Shown here: positions 24,192 to 34,283 of the stretch, in pieces | Layout: every line of letters begins with the position of its first letter | Numbering within the stretch: position 1 is the first letter of the stretch | Assembly (NCBI GenBank): GCA_022340905.1 | Contig: JAJDNB010000003.1 | Span: 1 to 55,031, forward strand | Reading direction: 5' to 3' | DNA from: Deltaproteobacteria bacterium | Lineage (GTDB): Bacteria > Desulfobacterota > Syntrophobacteria > BM002 | Length of the DNA: 55,031 nt | Notes under the pieces: generated by a model | Seen by the model: the letters and a program-made list of their open reading frames with translations, nothing else | What the model was told of the DNA's origin: nothing | The model's database searches: none | Made by a program: the position numbers and the translations under genes

Positions 24192-27185
24192 ATGGACAAC
24201 TCAGAGCTTGATAAGAAAATCAGAGAGCGAGGCCGGGAATTCTTTTCGGTCATCAAGGACGAAACACCTTCCATATTTGATAAAGCATGGTGGACAGGTA
24301 AACTCACAGAATGGTGCATGGGTAATGATAGCTTCAAAGTCCAGCTTTTTCGTTTTGTCGATGTATTGCCCTATTTGACCACCAGTCATTCTCTCAGTCG
24401 CCATCTTGAAGAGTATTTCGCCACCGATAACGAGGATATTCCCTCCGTACTCAAGTGGAGCGCCAAAACAGCCGGGATTGGCGGACGGATTACCGGAAAG
24501 ATTTTAGCGCAAACTATCCGAGCCAACATCGAGAGTATGGCCAAACAGTTCATTATTGGAGAGAACGCTAAAGATGCTCTTAAGGTATTGACAAAATTGA
24601 GGAAAGATGACTTCGGCTTCACCGTCGACATCCTGGGTGAAGCCTCGGTGAGCGCAAAAGAGGCCGAACAATACCAGCTGAGCTACCTCGATCTTCTCGA
24701 CAACCTCAAAGCGGAGGAAAAAAGATGGACAACTTTTGGGGATCCAGCTTCAGCACTTGATTGGGGCTACGCGGCCAAAGTATACATCTCCGTGAAGCCC
24801 TCAAGTTTATATTCTCAAACCAATCCTGCCGATTTTGACGGCTCCGTTCAGGCCATAAGTAATCGTTTCAAGCCAATTTTGTTTGAAGCAAAGGAAATGG
24901 GAGCTTTTGTCAGAATCGACATGGAACAGTACAAATATAAGGATATAACCGTGGAGATTTACCGAAGACTACGTTCTTCTCCAGAATTCAGGGATTATTG
25001 CAATTTTGGCTTAGTACTGCAAAGCTATTTGCGCGATACTGACGAGGACCTAGAAAACCTGCTAACTTGGGCGCGCGATGAGGGTCTGCCCCTCTCTATC
25101 AGGTTGGTAAAGGGAGCCTATTGGGATTATGAAACTGTTGTTGCCAAGCAACATGGCTGGAAAATCCCTGTTTATACAATCAAGGCGGAAACCGACGCCG
25201 CCTTCGAACGCCAGTCAAAAAAAATTTTAGAAAACCACGACATCTGCCACCTAGCATGCGGCTCTCATAACATACGAAGCATTTCCTCAGTGTTGGAGAC
25301 GGCAAAAACACTGCGAGTGCCAGAGGATCGTTACGAATTTCAGGTCTTATTCGGCATGGCAGAGCCGGTTAGAAAAGCTCTACAAAAGCTGGTAAAAAAC
25401 GTAAGGGTTTACTGCCCTTACGGTGAGCTACTGCCTGGCATGGCCTATTTGGTCCGTCGCCTTCTGGAGAATACGGCAAATGAGTCCTTTCTGCGTCAGA
25501 GTTTTGTGGAAAAATTGGACATGGACAAGCTCCTGGCGAATCCAGCCCAACAATTGACTGACAAAGAAAAAGATAATATTTTCAAAGATATGTCAGCGAG
25601 AGATAGAAATGGACTGAGCCTTTTTAAAAACCATCCTTCGGTGGACTTTACCAAGTCCGAAATAAGATCTGCCTTCCCTCAAGCAATCACCCAGGTGCGA
25701 GGGAAGCTCGGTCGCACTTACCCCCTCTTGATAGGAGCCAGAGAAACGAGAACCAAATATACCCTGCCCTCACTAAATCCGGCGAATCCATCAGAAGTAA
25801 TTGGCCACGTGTGTCAAGCTGGTACCAAAGAGATGGACTCAGCCGTTGGAGCTGCCAAGGAGGCTTTCGCATCTTGGCGAGACACCTCACCCGCTGATAG
25901 AGCCCAATACCTTTTTCGATCAGCAGAGATCGCCCGGAAGCGTATATACACATTAGCAGCCTGGCAGATACTGGAAGTGGGCAAACAATGGGATCAGGCT
26001 TATGCAGATGTTGAAGAAGCCATTGATTTCCTAGAGTATTATGGAAGAGAGATGATCCGACTCGGTAAAGAAACTACCATGGGCAGAGCCCCGGGTGAAC
26101 TGAATCACTATTTTTATCAGCCTAGAGGTCTGGCTGCGGTCATTGCCCCTTGGAACTTCCCACTCGCCATAAGTTGCGGCATGTCGGCAGCGGCAATTGT
26201 CTCTGGTAATTGCGTGATTTATAAGCCTTCTGGACTCTCATCTGTCACAGGCTTCACCCTCGCTGAGATTTTTCAGCAAGCCGGCCTACCCCAAGGCGTT
26301 TTCAACTATGTCCCGGGACGGAGCAGTGTAATCGGTGACTACCTTGTGGACCACCCGGAGGTGAATATCATCGCCTTCACTGGTTCTATGGAAGTGGGCC
26401 TACGCATCCTAGAGAGAGCAAGTAAAGTCCACCCTCAGCAAGCTGAGGTGAAAAAGGTCATTGCTGAAATGGGTGGCAAGAATGCCATAATCGTTGACGA
26501 TGATGCTGATCTGGACGAAGCCATTGTCCAGACACTCCAGTCTGCTTTTGGTTTCCAGGGTCAAAAGTGCTCAGCCTGTTCCAGAGTGATTGTCGTGGAA
26601 CCCATCTACGACAAATTCGTTCTGCGCTTGGCACAGGCAGCGGAATCTCTCAGAATCGGTCCAGCAGAGGATCCGGCCAACTTCCTGGGGCCCGTAATTG
26701 ACCAGCAGGCTCAGCAGAGAATACTAGACTATATCGAAATAGGAACAAAAGAAGGTAACATATTGATATCAAAGAATGTTTCAAATAAAGGATATTACGT
26801 TCCTCTAACTATTTTTACCAACATCAAGCCCGAACATCGTCTCGCTCAGGAGGAAATCTTCGGGCCAGTACTTTCCATCATGAAGGCAAAGACATTTGAA
26901 CAAGCAATCAAATGGGCCAATGCCACCAAGTTTGCCCTTACCGGAGGTGTTTTTAGCCGAAGTCCACAACACCTAGAACAGGCACGGAGAAATTTCACGG
27001 TTGGAAATCTCTATCTCAATAGGGGCATTACCGGTGCCTTGGTGGGACGACAACCTTTCGGAGGGTTCAAAATGTCTGGAGTAGGCTCAAAGGCCGGAGG
27101 ACCCGACTACCTCACTCAGTTCATGCAACCACGCACAATTACCGAGAACACAATGAGAAGGGGATTTACACCAACAACTTTATAA
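24192..27185 (+). CDS. putA: Bifunctional proline dehydrogenase / glutamate semialdehyde dehydrogenase
   Basis: A 997-residue enzyme that oxidises proline to glutamate in two steps. The proline dehydrogenase barrel spans about 130-460 and shows the FAD-site signatures GMAEPVRKAL and CPYGELLPGMAYLVRRLLEN. The aldehyde dehydrogenase half (about 540-980) has the catalytic Cys793 in FQGQKCSACSR and Glu759 in AEMGGKN. No N-terminal ribbon-helix-helix DNA-binding domain is present, so it is not a self-repressing PutA. It feeds electrons to quinone. The start has a GGAGG upstream. It stands as a single gene after the dsr terminator. Confidence 0.95.
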   Translation: MDNSELDKKIRERGREFFSVIKDETPSIFDKAWWTGKLTEWCMGNDSFKVQLFRFVDVLPYLTTSHSLSRHLEEYFATDNEDIPSVLKWSAKTAGIGGRITGKILAQTIRANIESMAKQFIIGENAKDALKVLTKLRKDDFGFTVDILGEASVSAKEAEQYQLSYLDLLDNLKAEEKRWTTFGDPASALDWGYAAKVYISVKPSSLYSQTNPADFDGSVQAISNRFKPILFEAKEMGAFVRIDMEQYKYKDITVEIYRRLRSSPEFRDYCNFGLVLQSYLRDTDEDLENLLTWARDEGLPLSIRLVKGAYWDYETVVAKQHGWKIPVYTIKAETDAAFERQSKKILENHDICHLACGSHNIRSISSVLETAKTLRVPEDRYEFQVLFGMAEPVRKALQKLVKNVRVYCPYGELLPGMAYLVRRLLENTANESFLRQSFVEKLDMDKLLANPAQQLTDKEKDNIFKDMSARDRNGLSLFKNHPSVDFTKSEIRSAFPQAITQVRGKLGRTYPLLIGARETRTKYTLPSLNPANPSEVIGHVCQAGTKEMDSAVGAAKEAFASWRDTSPADRAQYLFRSAEIARKRIYTLAAWQILEVGKQWDQAYADVEEAIDFLEYYGREMIRLGKETTMGRAPGELNHYFYQPRGLAAVIAPWNFPLAISCGMSAAAIVSGNCVIYKPSGLSSVTGFTLAEIFQQAGLPQGVFNYVPGRSSVIGDYLVDHPEVNIIAFTGSMEVGLRILERASKVHPQQAEVKKVIAEMGGKNAIIVDDDADLDEAIVQTLQSAFGFQGQKCSACSRVIVVEPIYDKFVLRLAQAAESLRIGPAEDPANFLGPVIDQQAQQRILDYIEIGTKEGNILISKNVSNKGYYVPLTIFTNIKPEHRLAQEEIFGPVLSIMKAKTFEQAIKWANATKFALTGGVFSRSPQHLEQARRNFTVGNLYLNRGITGALVGRQPFGGFKMSGVGSKAGGPDYLTQFMQPRTITENTMRRGFTPTTL

Positions 27186-27442
27186 TATTTCAATAACAAA
27201 TAGATTATATTAATATATTACATTAACTTATGATGAGCCCTGCCCTGCCATTGCCAAATAAGAAAAAGGGGAAGGGTACCCACGGAAATATCCTTCATAA
27301 ATCATTTTATTATTTAATTTAAACTATCAAGTAACAACAACTTTATTTTGAAATATTAGTACTATAGTGATTATTATATCTTTTAGGAATCTCCTTTTAA
27401 TACCTAGTAAGATGGTCACGCCTTGTTCTTTGGAGACCAGAG

Positions 27443-28624
27443 CTACGGAGCTGATGATAGCAGATTAATCAGGTAGCCGATGTGAGCATCGCCATAATGA
27501 CGAAGAAGAGATACTTCCTCCTGAGAAAATGAGTAAGTTTCAAGCATTTCCACCATAAAGTGCAACCACTCGTCTTTAGAAAAAGATCGTAATAAATCTC
27601 GCAGTTCCTCTGCCGAGGGTATCTCTTTTTTGCTTTGTTTTCTGCCCTCTTCCCATCCGGAGAAAAAACCGGCAACTGTCCCATCCAGACAATGATCTTC
27701 CGCCCATACCACCTGACCAACCCCATCAAGACGGTCAACTCGCATCTGTATGGTCAAATGCAAGAAAAAAATTATTACCCCCAGAAGATTTGCTGCCCTT
27801 TTACGGCTGCTCGAATCAACTACCGCACCGTAGTCTCTTATGGTGATCAACCGGACACTGACTTGACCGTTGTCTATCTTGAGAACAAAATCTCCAGCCG
27901 CATGATGCCACGGGTAAATTTGCCTAAAATTGTGGTAATCATAATATAAGGTTAGGATTCGCGCTGCCTGCCGGTATAGCTCACGACATTCCTTTTGAGA
28001 GATATAATGGTAACCTCTGTCCGAATCCCACAAGAGCATGAGATTCATCCCCCGAGCATCGTCGCGATGCAGATGAAACTCGTGGTAATCCCTGAACCAT
28101 TCAGCTACAAACATATGAAGCCACTTTGCGGGCTTCCTCTTGTCGCAATAACGACCTGCTCCTTTGAAGTGAACCAGAGGTAAAATATTATATTTATATC
28201 GGCGAGTTAAAATCTTTAACAGGCGAAAATCTCTCTCCAGTTGCTCCCTCGCCTCCGGGGTAATCGCCACGTTTGCTGCAAAGGGTATCTTCTGTCCCGC
28301 GACACTAACCTCAATACGTGCTACTTGATAGCAGGCGCCGTGTTTCTCCGCTTTGATCTCTAACCAATCGATTTCCTCGACAGCGACGACCCGGTTCAGC
28401 CGAAAACATATGGCCCTCAGGAGCTTCTGGTAATCGTCCTTGACCAACATATGATGTACCGCCTGAAGAAATGGTCCAAAGCGCAAATCTCCTTCTCCTG
28501 CTCTTCCATGCGGACCTGAGGGTAGAGATATTGTGCTTGTCCCAACTTCCATGGACATCTCTCCCTGGGGGGTGGTTGCCAGGAATCTTACTGGGATTTT
28601 CTTTCTCATCGTTGCCCGATTCAC
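27443..28624 (-). CDS. Unknown protein with possible kinase-like fold
   Basis: A 393-residue soluble protein not matched to a named family. In its second half, HHAAGDFVLKIDNG followed 20 residues later by TIRDYGAVVD is reminiscent of the catalytic loop (HxxxDxxxxL) and DFG motif of APH/kinase-like folds. The middle is rich in Trp, Tyr and His (AEWFRDYHEFHLHRDDARG). A kinase function is only an inference. The start is GTG 28624 or ATG 28609; neither has a strong ribosome site. It is divergent from the ATP-grasp gene across 180 bases, which may indicate shared control. Confidence 0.55.
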   Translation of the reverse strand: MNRATMRKKIPVRFLATTPQGEMSMEVGTSTISLPSGPHGRAGEGDLRFGPFLQAVHHMLVKDDYQKLLRAICFRLNRVVAVEEIDWLEIKAEKHGACYQVARIEVSVAGQKIPFAANVAITPEAREQLERDFRLLKILTRRYKYNILPLVHFKGAGRYCDKRKPAKWLHMFVAEWFRDYHEFHLHRDDARGMNLMLLWDSDRGYHYISQKECRELYRQAARILTLYYDYHNFRQIYPWHHAAGDFVLKIDNGQVSVRLITIRDYGAVVDSSSRKRAANLLGVIIFFLHLTIQMRVDRLDGVGQVVWAEDHCLDGTVAGFFSGWEEGRKQSKKEIPSAEELRDLLRSFSKDEWLHFMVEMLETYSFSQEEVSLLRHYGDAHIGYLINLLSSAP

Positions 28625-28802
28625 CGCGGAGCCTCGACCATTGTCATTCTTACTTGCAGTTTTTGATCACTCTCGTACTCCAATAATTCCCATCTTTGTC
28701 CTTTGCTGGTCATGATAGTTCATGGTAAATGATATGATTATAAATTGCCAACTCGAGAGTACTCCCTGTGGAAAGATTCCCAATTTCGCCTCCTGACCCT
28801 GG

Positions 28803-29669
28803 ATGAAATTCATGATCCTGTCATTCCATCCCTGTATCGATGCTGATATAAACACTATCGTAGCAGGAAGACCTCCGGGGCCAGAAGAAGAAGCATTGGT
28901 ACAACAAGCTGACGCTATCATTCTTCCCCAAGGGGTCAGAGAGGATCTTTACGCTCTATGCCGGAAGTACCCTACTCAGGTCTTTCCCAACTACGACGTC
29001 CGTTTCCAACTGCCTGGAAAGATTGGCGATATTTCACTCTTCCGAAGCACGGCAGTTTCTTACCCCAAAACGTTTTTATTTCACAACGTAGCCGACTACC
29101 AGTCCCAATTTCCTCCAGGGGAAGATTCTTTTCCCTTTTCCTTTCCTTTCGTTGTCAAAGGAAATTATGGTGGCGAAGGTAGAATGATCTACAAAGTTGA
29201 CAGCGGCTCGGCACTGTGGAACATTCTCAACCAATTTCAGGCCATGGAATCCACCGGGACACGAGGGTTTATTGTCCAGCAGTGGATCGACCACGGCGGA
29301 CGGGACGTCCGCGTTGTGGTTCTCTTTGACCGTTTGCTCAGCTACTGGAGAGTCCAGAATGACCCCCGGCAGTTCTTAACAAATTTGAGTGCAGGCGGGA
29401 CAATAGACACCCAATCCGAACATCACCTTCTGGAAAAGGCCGAGAAGATTGTCCACCATTTTTGCAAGAAAACAGGGATTAATCTGGCTGGTATTGACTT
29501 GATGTACAACAAAGACGATGAGGCCAAGGATCCACTTTTCTCAGAAATAAATTATTGGTTCGGGCGCAGATTTTTTGGTTCTTCGGAAGCTTACTACGGA
29601 GAACTCAAAAAAGCAGTAAAACGCTGGCTTGCGTTCTTTGATCCAGAATGGGCCAGGCGAGTTCGTTAA
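28803..29669 (+). CDS. RimK-like ATP-grasp ligase
   Basis: A 288-residue ATP-grasp protein. The ATP-binding lysine motif is FPFVVKGNYGGEGRMIY; the metal site includes LAGIDLMYN and SEINYWFG. The layout resembles RimK-type carboxylate-amine ligases that join an amino acid to a peptide or small acid, but the N-terminal domain (residues 1-90) is divergent. The partner substrate is unknown. Its neighbours, an unknown kinase-like protein and a TsaC-type protein, do not form a known pathway. Confidence 0.72.
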   Translation: MKFMILSFHPCIDADINTIVAGRPPGPEEEALVQQADAIILPQGVREDLYALCRKYPTQVFPNYDVRFQLPGKIGDISLFRSTAVSYPKTFLFHNVADYQSQFPPGEDSFPFSFPFVVKGNYGGEGRMIYKVDSGSALWNILNQFQAMESTGTRGFIVQQWIDHGGRDVRVVVLFDRLLSYWRVQNDPRQFLTNLSAGGTIDTQSEHHLLEKAEKIVHHFCKKTGINLAGIDLMYNKDDEAKDPLFSEINYWFGRRFFGSSEAYYGELKKAVKRWLAFFDPEWARRVR

Positions 29670-29790
29670 GGGTATGTCCCTCGCAATCATTGCACATCCC
29701 TTATAACACATCTTGTTCTATGAAATCTCTTCTGCGAAAATACAAGTCGTAAATTATTCATCTAGACTCACGACATGGAGAGGTAAATAC

Positions 29791-30402
29791 ATGATGGTTT
29801 TAGAGATCAACCCACAGAATCCACAAAGACGTCTCATTCGCAGAGCAGCTGAGGTTTTAGGGAACGGTGGTATCATTGCCTACCCCACTGACAGTTACTA
29901 TGGTATCGGCTGCGATATTATGAACAAGAAAGCCATTGAGCGAGTCTATTTACTTAAAAGGAGGCCCAAACACAAACCTTTCAGTTTCATCTGTTCGGAC
30001 CTGAAGAACATCAGTCAATATGCTCAGGTGAGCAACTATGCCTACAAGACGATGAAGCGCCTCTTACCTGGACCGTATACCTTCATCCTAGAGGGCTCCC
30101 GACTGGTGCCGAAGATCATGTTGACCAAGAGAAAAACTGCAGGCATCCGAGTCCCGGATCACGCTATCTCTCTCGCCATCGTGGAAGAACTTGGCAATCC
30201 CATATTGAGTACTAGTGCGACCAACCCTGACGGGACAATTCTGGAGTCCGTAATAGAGATTGAGGAAAGCTTGGGTCATGCTTTGGATTTGATTATTGAT
30301 GGAGGCCCTGTATCTTTGAGGCCATCAAGTGTTGTTTCCCTTATTGACGATTCCCCGGAGATTATTCGGGAAGGCCAGGGAGATGTGAGCGAATTTCAGT
30401 GA
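29791..30402 (+). CDS. TsaC/YrdC/YciO family threonylcarbamoyl-AMP synthase-like protein
   Basis: A 203-residue YrdC-fold protein. The sequence GGIIAYPTDSYYGIGCD and YLLKRRPKHKPFSFIC carries the L-threonine/ATP pocket. TAGIRVPDH and LSTSATNPDG complete the core. True TsaC makes the threonylcarbamoyl donor for tRNA t6A; the YciO branch has diverged and the SYYGIGCD variant points towards YciO. The frame opens at 29713, but the ATG at 29791 has GGAGAGG at the right distance and matches family length. Confidence 0.82.
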   Translation: MMVLEINPQNPQRRLIRRAAEVLGNGGIIAYPTDSYYGIGCDIMNKKAIERVYLLKRRPKHKPFSFICSDLKNISQYAQVSNYAYKTMKRLLPGPYTFILEGSRLVPKIMLTKRKTAGIRVPDHAISLAIVEELGNPILSTSATNPDGTILESVIEIEESLGHALDLIIDGGPVSLRPSSVVSLIDDSPEIIREGQGDVSEFQ

Positions 30403-30457
30403 GTTGGGGAAGCAGCAAAAACCAAGAGCAGTATTTCAGACTTTAAAGATTGGAAAT

Positions 30458-31357
30458 TCAGGACAGGCTGGCTTCTCGAGGAACAGGCGGGAGCACTAAG
30501 AGTCCCATATAGGGCTGCAATCTGTTGGTTATCTCTTCTGTAATGCTATCGAGGAGGTAGTCAAAGAGTGATTTCTTTTCTTTTTCTGGGTAAACAACCT
30601 TTGGTTCACCTTCGATGGCGGCCATTTTTGCAGCCCCATTTATTGCATCCTTGAGATCTCCCAGCTCGTCCACCAGCCCCAATTCCATGGCTTGCTCTCC
30701 CGTAAAGATGCGCCCGTCGGCAACCCCTTGCACTGTCTCAACTTTCATGCGCCTTCCTCTGGCAACATCTCGAACGAACTGCTGATGGACATTGTTAACC
30801 ACTTCTTGCAGATAGGCTTTTTCGTCAGCGGTCATCTCGCGACCAGGATTGCCCACATCCTTATAAGCGCCGCTTTTTACCACTTCCATGCGAAAGCCAA
30901 TCTTTTTCATAAGCTCTTCGAAATTGGTGAACTGTAGTATCACGCCTATACTGCCGGTGATAGAGCCTGGATTGGCATAAATCTTTTGGGCAGCGCAAGC
31001 GATGTAGTAGCCTCCAGAGGCGGCGACAGAACCCATAGAAACCACTACCGGTTTCTCCCGCACCGTACGCTTTATTTCCTGGTACAATTCCTGTGAGGGG
31101 CTTACGCCACCACCGGGAGAGTCAATTCTTATTACTACAGCCTTTATGGAACCATCATCTCGAAACTTGGCCAACTGATCAATGGTTGGTTGGACGTTTG
31201 CTATCACTCCCCTTACCTCAAGGACGCCAACCTTTTCCCCAAACATCGGTCCTACTTCACGACCACGCACGTGCGAAAACCAGGCAATGCTGCCTAGAAG
31301 GGCAACAAGGATCAGAACCAATAAACTTCCCGCCAGCAAGGCGGAGCCTTTACGCAC
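30458..31357 (-). CDS. sppA: Signal peptide peptidase SppA (short, single-domain)
   Basis: A 299-residue inner-membrane serine protease that digests cleaved signal peptides. Residues 7-28 form one transmembrane anchor. The catalytic serine is Ser114 (SVAASGGYYIA), the lysine base Lys166 (SGAYKDVG). It is the roughly 300-residue form seen in most bacteria outside enterics, which acts as an octamer. It is 51 bases downstream of rpsA on the same strand; the pairing cmk-rpsA-sppA is frequent in deltaproteobacteria. Confidence 0.93.
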   Translation of the reverse strand: MRKGSALLAGSLLVLILVALLGSIAWFSHVRGREVGPMFGEKVGVLEVRGVIANVQPTIDQLAKFRDDGSIKAVVIRIDSPGGGVSPSQELYQEIKRTVREKPVVVSMGSVAASGGYYIACAAQKIYANPGSITGSIGVILQFTNFEELMKKIGFRMEVVKSGAYKDVGNPGREMTADEKAYLQEVVNNVHQQFVRDVARGRRMKVETVQGVADGRIFTGEQAMELGLVDELGDLKDAINGAAKMAAIEGEPKVVYPEKEKKSLFDYLLDSITEEITNRLQPYMGLLVLPPVPREASLS

Positions 31358-31408
31358 CTTTCCGCCTCCTAGTCTCTGTTTGGTCCCTGTTCATGGAAAG
31401 ACTAAAAC

Positions 31409-33397
31409 CTATTCCTTGTCCTCCCCCCCCAGAAGGTTGTCAGCACGTCCTTCCAACTCCTCTTTGAGGAGCTGACCGAGATTCGAGGTAGCTGCCTTGG
31501 GACTATCTACATAATCGTAATAGCGAGTCTTTTCTTCTTCTTCTTCTAGCCGCTTGAGAGAAAGCCCAATCTTGCGTTCTTCCCTGCCTATATTCACCAC
31601 CTTGGCAGTTACTTCTTGTCCTTCTTGAAAAAGCCCCACCGGCGTCTTTATTTTTTCCTTGCTTATTTCTGAAACGTGAACTAACCCCTCAATTCCCTCT
31701 TCGATTTCGACGAAGAGACCAAAATCGGTAACATTGGTCACCGTGCCCACAACTGAGCTGCCCACAGGATACCTATTGGGGATGTCTTCCCATGGATCGG
31801 CAGTTAGTTGCTTGACTCCTAGGGAAAAACGCTCGTTTTCTTTATCTATATTCAAGACAATGGCCTGTATTTCTTCGCTCTTTTTGTAGAGCTCGGAGGG
31901 GTGTTTGATCCGTTTAGTCCAGGAAAGATCAGAGATGTGCACAAGACCGTCAATACCTTCATCTATGCCAATAAAAAGTCCAAAATCTGTTATATTTTTG
32001 ATTTTCCCCTGAATGGTAGTTCCCACTGGGTACTTTTCACCAATAACGTCCCATGGATTGGGCTCCACCTGTTTCATACCCAAACTGATCCGTTTGTTCT
32101 CTTTGTTCAAATTTAGGACCACAGCCTCAACTACATCGCCTACTGATACAACCTTGGACGGATGCCGAACTTTCGCGGTCCAAGACATCTCTGATACATG
32201 AATCAACCCTTCAATGCCCGGCTCCAGTTCCACGAACGCCCCGTAATCCGTCAGGCTCACCACCCGCCCAGTTACCCGCTCACCCTCAGGGTAACGCTTA
32301 TTGACCGAACTCCACGGGTCCTCGGTCAACTGCTTTAGACCCAACGAGACCCGTTCTTTTTCGGGATCAAAGTTCAGCACCATTACCTCAATGGAATCAC
32401 CAATGGAACACATCTCAGATGGATGGCCCACGCGGCCCCAACTCATGTCGGTGATGTGAAGCAAACCGTCTATTCCACCGAGATCTACAAAAACTCCGTA
32501 TTCTGTGATGTTTTTTACAACACCATTGAGGACTTTTCCCTCTTCCAGCCTATCTAGGGTATCAGACTTGAGTTCCTCCCTCTCTTTCTCCAGGAGAACT
32601 CTACGTGAGAGTACCACATTTCGCCTTTTCTTATTATATTTCAAAATCTTAAACTGGTACTGCTGGCCAATCAGACTATCAAGATTGCGAACCGGTCTTA
32701 GATCAACCTGGGAGCCAGGCAAGAAAGCCTGCACGCCAATGTCAACTGAAAGCCCACCTTTCACTTTGGAGACCACGCGGCCTTCGATCACGCCGTCGTC
32801 TTTATAAATCTTGCTAATCTCATCCCACACTTTGATCTTGGTGGCCTTTTCTTTTGAGAGCACTATTTCGCCATTTTCGTCCTCGTGATACTCCAGCAAA
32901 ACGTCAACTTCATCGCCCACTTTGGCGGTTACAGCACCCTCTTCATCTATGAATTCGGAGATGCGGATCTGCCCCTCCGATTTGTAGCCTATATCTACCA
33001 TCACATATTCGTCTGTCACTTGGATGATATTACCGCGCACAACCTCACCTTCCTTGATGCTTTTGAGACTTTCCTCATAAAGCTCCTGGAAGGATTCCTC
33101 CTTCATGGTGTCAAGCTGATCCTGTTGTTCGGCAACAACCTCGCTGTCTAAAGGCTGTGCTTCAGTTTTCCCTGGCAACTCCTCGGCACCTTCCTTGGAA
33201 TCCTGAGATTCACTTTGAGCCTGAGCATCCGTTTCAGCATCCACCTGCTCGGATTCTTGATTCTCTAGTGTTTCCAAGGTATCCTCACCAGACACTTGAG
33301 CCTCAGCTTCGTCTCTTGGAGTCCCCTCGACCTTTTCTGACTGGCCTTCTTGCTCTTCGGCCTCTTCCCTAAGTTCGTTTTGTTCTTTTTCTACCAT
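31409..33397 (-). CDS. rpsA: 30S ribosomal protein S1 with acidic N-terminal extension
   Basis: A 662-residue protein with six S1/OB repeats starting near residues 115, 200, 285, 370, 457 and 544; the repeats carry the expected GVFVDLGGIDGLLHITDMSW-type core. S1 brings mRNA to the ribosome. Residues 1-95 are an extension very rich in Glu, Gln and Asp (REEAEEQEGQ, AEAQVSGEDTLETLENQE) with no S1 homology. The first ATG has GGGGGTG upstream; Met98 would give a normal-length S1. Downstream of cmk and upstream of sppA on the same strand. Confidence 0.94.
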   Translation of the reverse strand: MVEKEQNELREEAEEQEGQSEKVEGTPRDEAEAQVSGEDTLETLENQESEQVDAETDAQAQSESQDSKEGAEELPGKTEAQPLDSEVVAEQQDQLDTMKEESFQELYEESLKSIKEGEVVRGNIIQVTDEYVMVDIGYKSEGQIRISEFIDEEGAVTAKVGDEVDVLLEYHEDENGEIVLSKEKATKIKVWDEISKIYKDDGVIEGRVVSKVKGGLSVDIGVQAFLPGSQVDLRPVRNLDSLIGQQYQFKILKYNKKRRNVVLSRRVLLEKEREELKSDTLDRLEEGKVLNGVVKNITEYGVFVDLGGIDGLLHITDMSWGRVGHPSEMCSIGDSIEVMVLNFDPEKERVSLGLKQLTEDPWSSVNKRYPEGERVTGRVVSLTDYGAFVELEPGIEGLIHVSEMSWTAKVRHPSKVVSVGDVVEAVVLNLNKENKRISLGMKQVEPNPWDVIGEKYPVGTTIQGKIKNITDFGLFIGIDEGIDGLVHISDLSWTKRIKHPSELYKKSEEIQAIVLNIDKENERFSLGVKQLTADPWEDIPNRYPVGSSVVGTVTNVTDFGLFVEIEEGIEGLVHVSEISKEKIKTPVGLFQEGQEVTAKVVNIGREERKIGLSLKRLEEEEEKTRYYDYVDSPKAATSNLGQLLKEELEGRADNLLGGEDKE

Positions 33398-33560
33398 TAA
33401 CCAAACACCCCCATTACGTATTTAAACTCCCTAATGCTAAATCACTTCCACTCGGTGTATTATCTCTAATTCCGCGTGAAAGTTGGTACCTGTATAACAG
33501 AAACGATAGGGAAATACAAACTATTTCCCCAAATTACTCTTCACCCTATGGCCCCTTTCA

Positions 33561-34283
33561 TTAATCAGTTTTTCTCTTTTTCCAGGTGGTGACGTTATGC
33601 TCTTTGCTCACGGCTTCAATGTGATCAAGCATGAGCTGTACAACCTCTCCGATTTGCAGATCAGTGGAATCCACCAATATGGCGTCTTCAGCCGGCTTTA
33701 GAGGGGCCAACTGACGATTACTATCGTTGCGATCTCTTGCAAGCATCAGCTGGTGCACTTCCTCAACTGTCGTGCTCTCGCCCTCAGCCTCTAATTCCAG
33801 AAAACGCCTCTTACTGCGAACCTCTGGACTGGCATCCAAAAAGAATTTGACCTCAGCCTCCGGGAATACTACCGTTCCCATGTCACGACCTTCGAGTACT
33901 ACCCCTCCGGCTTTGCCCATTTTTCGCTGAAGCCCTGAAAGCCGCTCTCGTACAATGGCCTTTGCAGACACTGCTGAGGCAAGAGAGCTAATCTCAGGCT
34001 GTCGTATCTCCTCAGTGACGTCCCTTCCATTTGCCAGCAAACGCAATTTCCCGTCTTTCTGGACAAATTCAAGATCAAGCCCAAGACAGATCTCCTCGAG
34101 GGTACTTTCATCGAGGGGGCCTGAGTGTTCATTGTCTCTTGCCAATACGGCCACGGCCCGATACATTGCCCCAGTATCTAGGTAAATGTAGCCAAGTTTC
34201 CTGGCTAGAAGTTTGCTCACGGTACTTTTCCCTGCACCCGCTGGTCCGTCTATTGTAATGAGCAACTTCTTAGACGATGTCAT
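33561..34283 (-). CDS. cmk: Cytidylate kinase
   Basis: A 240-residue (d)CMP kinase. Beginning MTSSKKLLITIDGPAGAGKS, it has the P loop GPAGAGKST and the family motifs YLDTGAMYRAVA, GGVVLEGRDMGTVVFPEA and RDRNDSNRQLAPLKPA. It phosphorylates CMP and dCMP for nucleic acid and lipid synthesis. The frame is open further upstream, but the true ATG at 34283 overlaps the last 14 bases of hisC, implying translational coupling. Confidence 0.95.
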   Translation of the reverse strand: MTSSKKLLITIDGPAGAGKSTVSKLLARKLGYIYLDTGAMYRAVAVLARDNEHSGPLDESTLEEICLGLDLEFVQKDGKLRLLANGRDVTEEIRQPEISSLASAVSAKAIVRERLSGLQRKMGKAGGVVLEGRDMGTVVFPEAEVKFFLDASPEVRSKRRFLELEAEGESTTVEEVHQLMLARDRNDSNRQLAPLKPAEDAILVDSTDLQIGEVVQLMLDHIEAVSKEHNVTTWKKRKTD

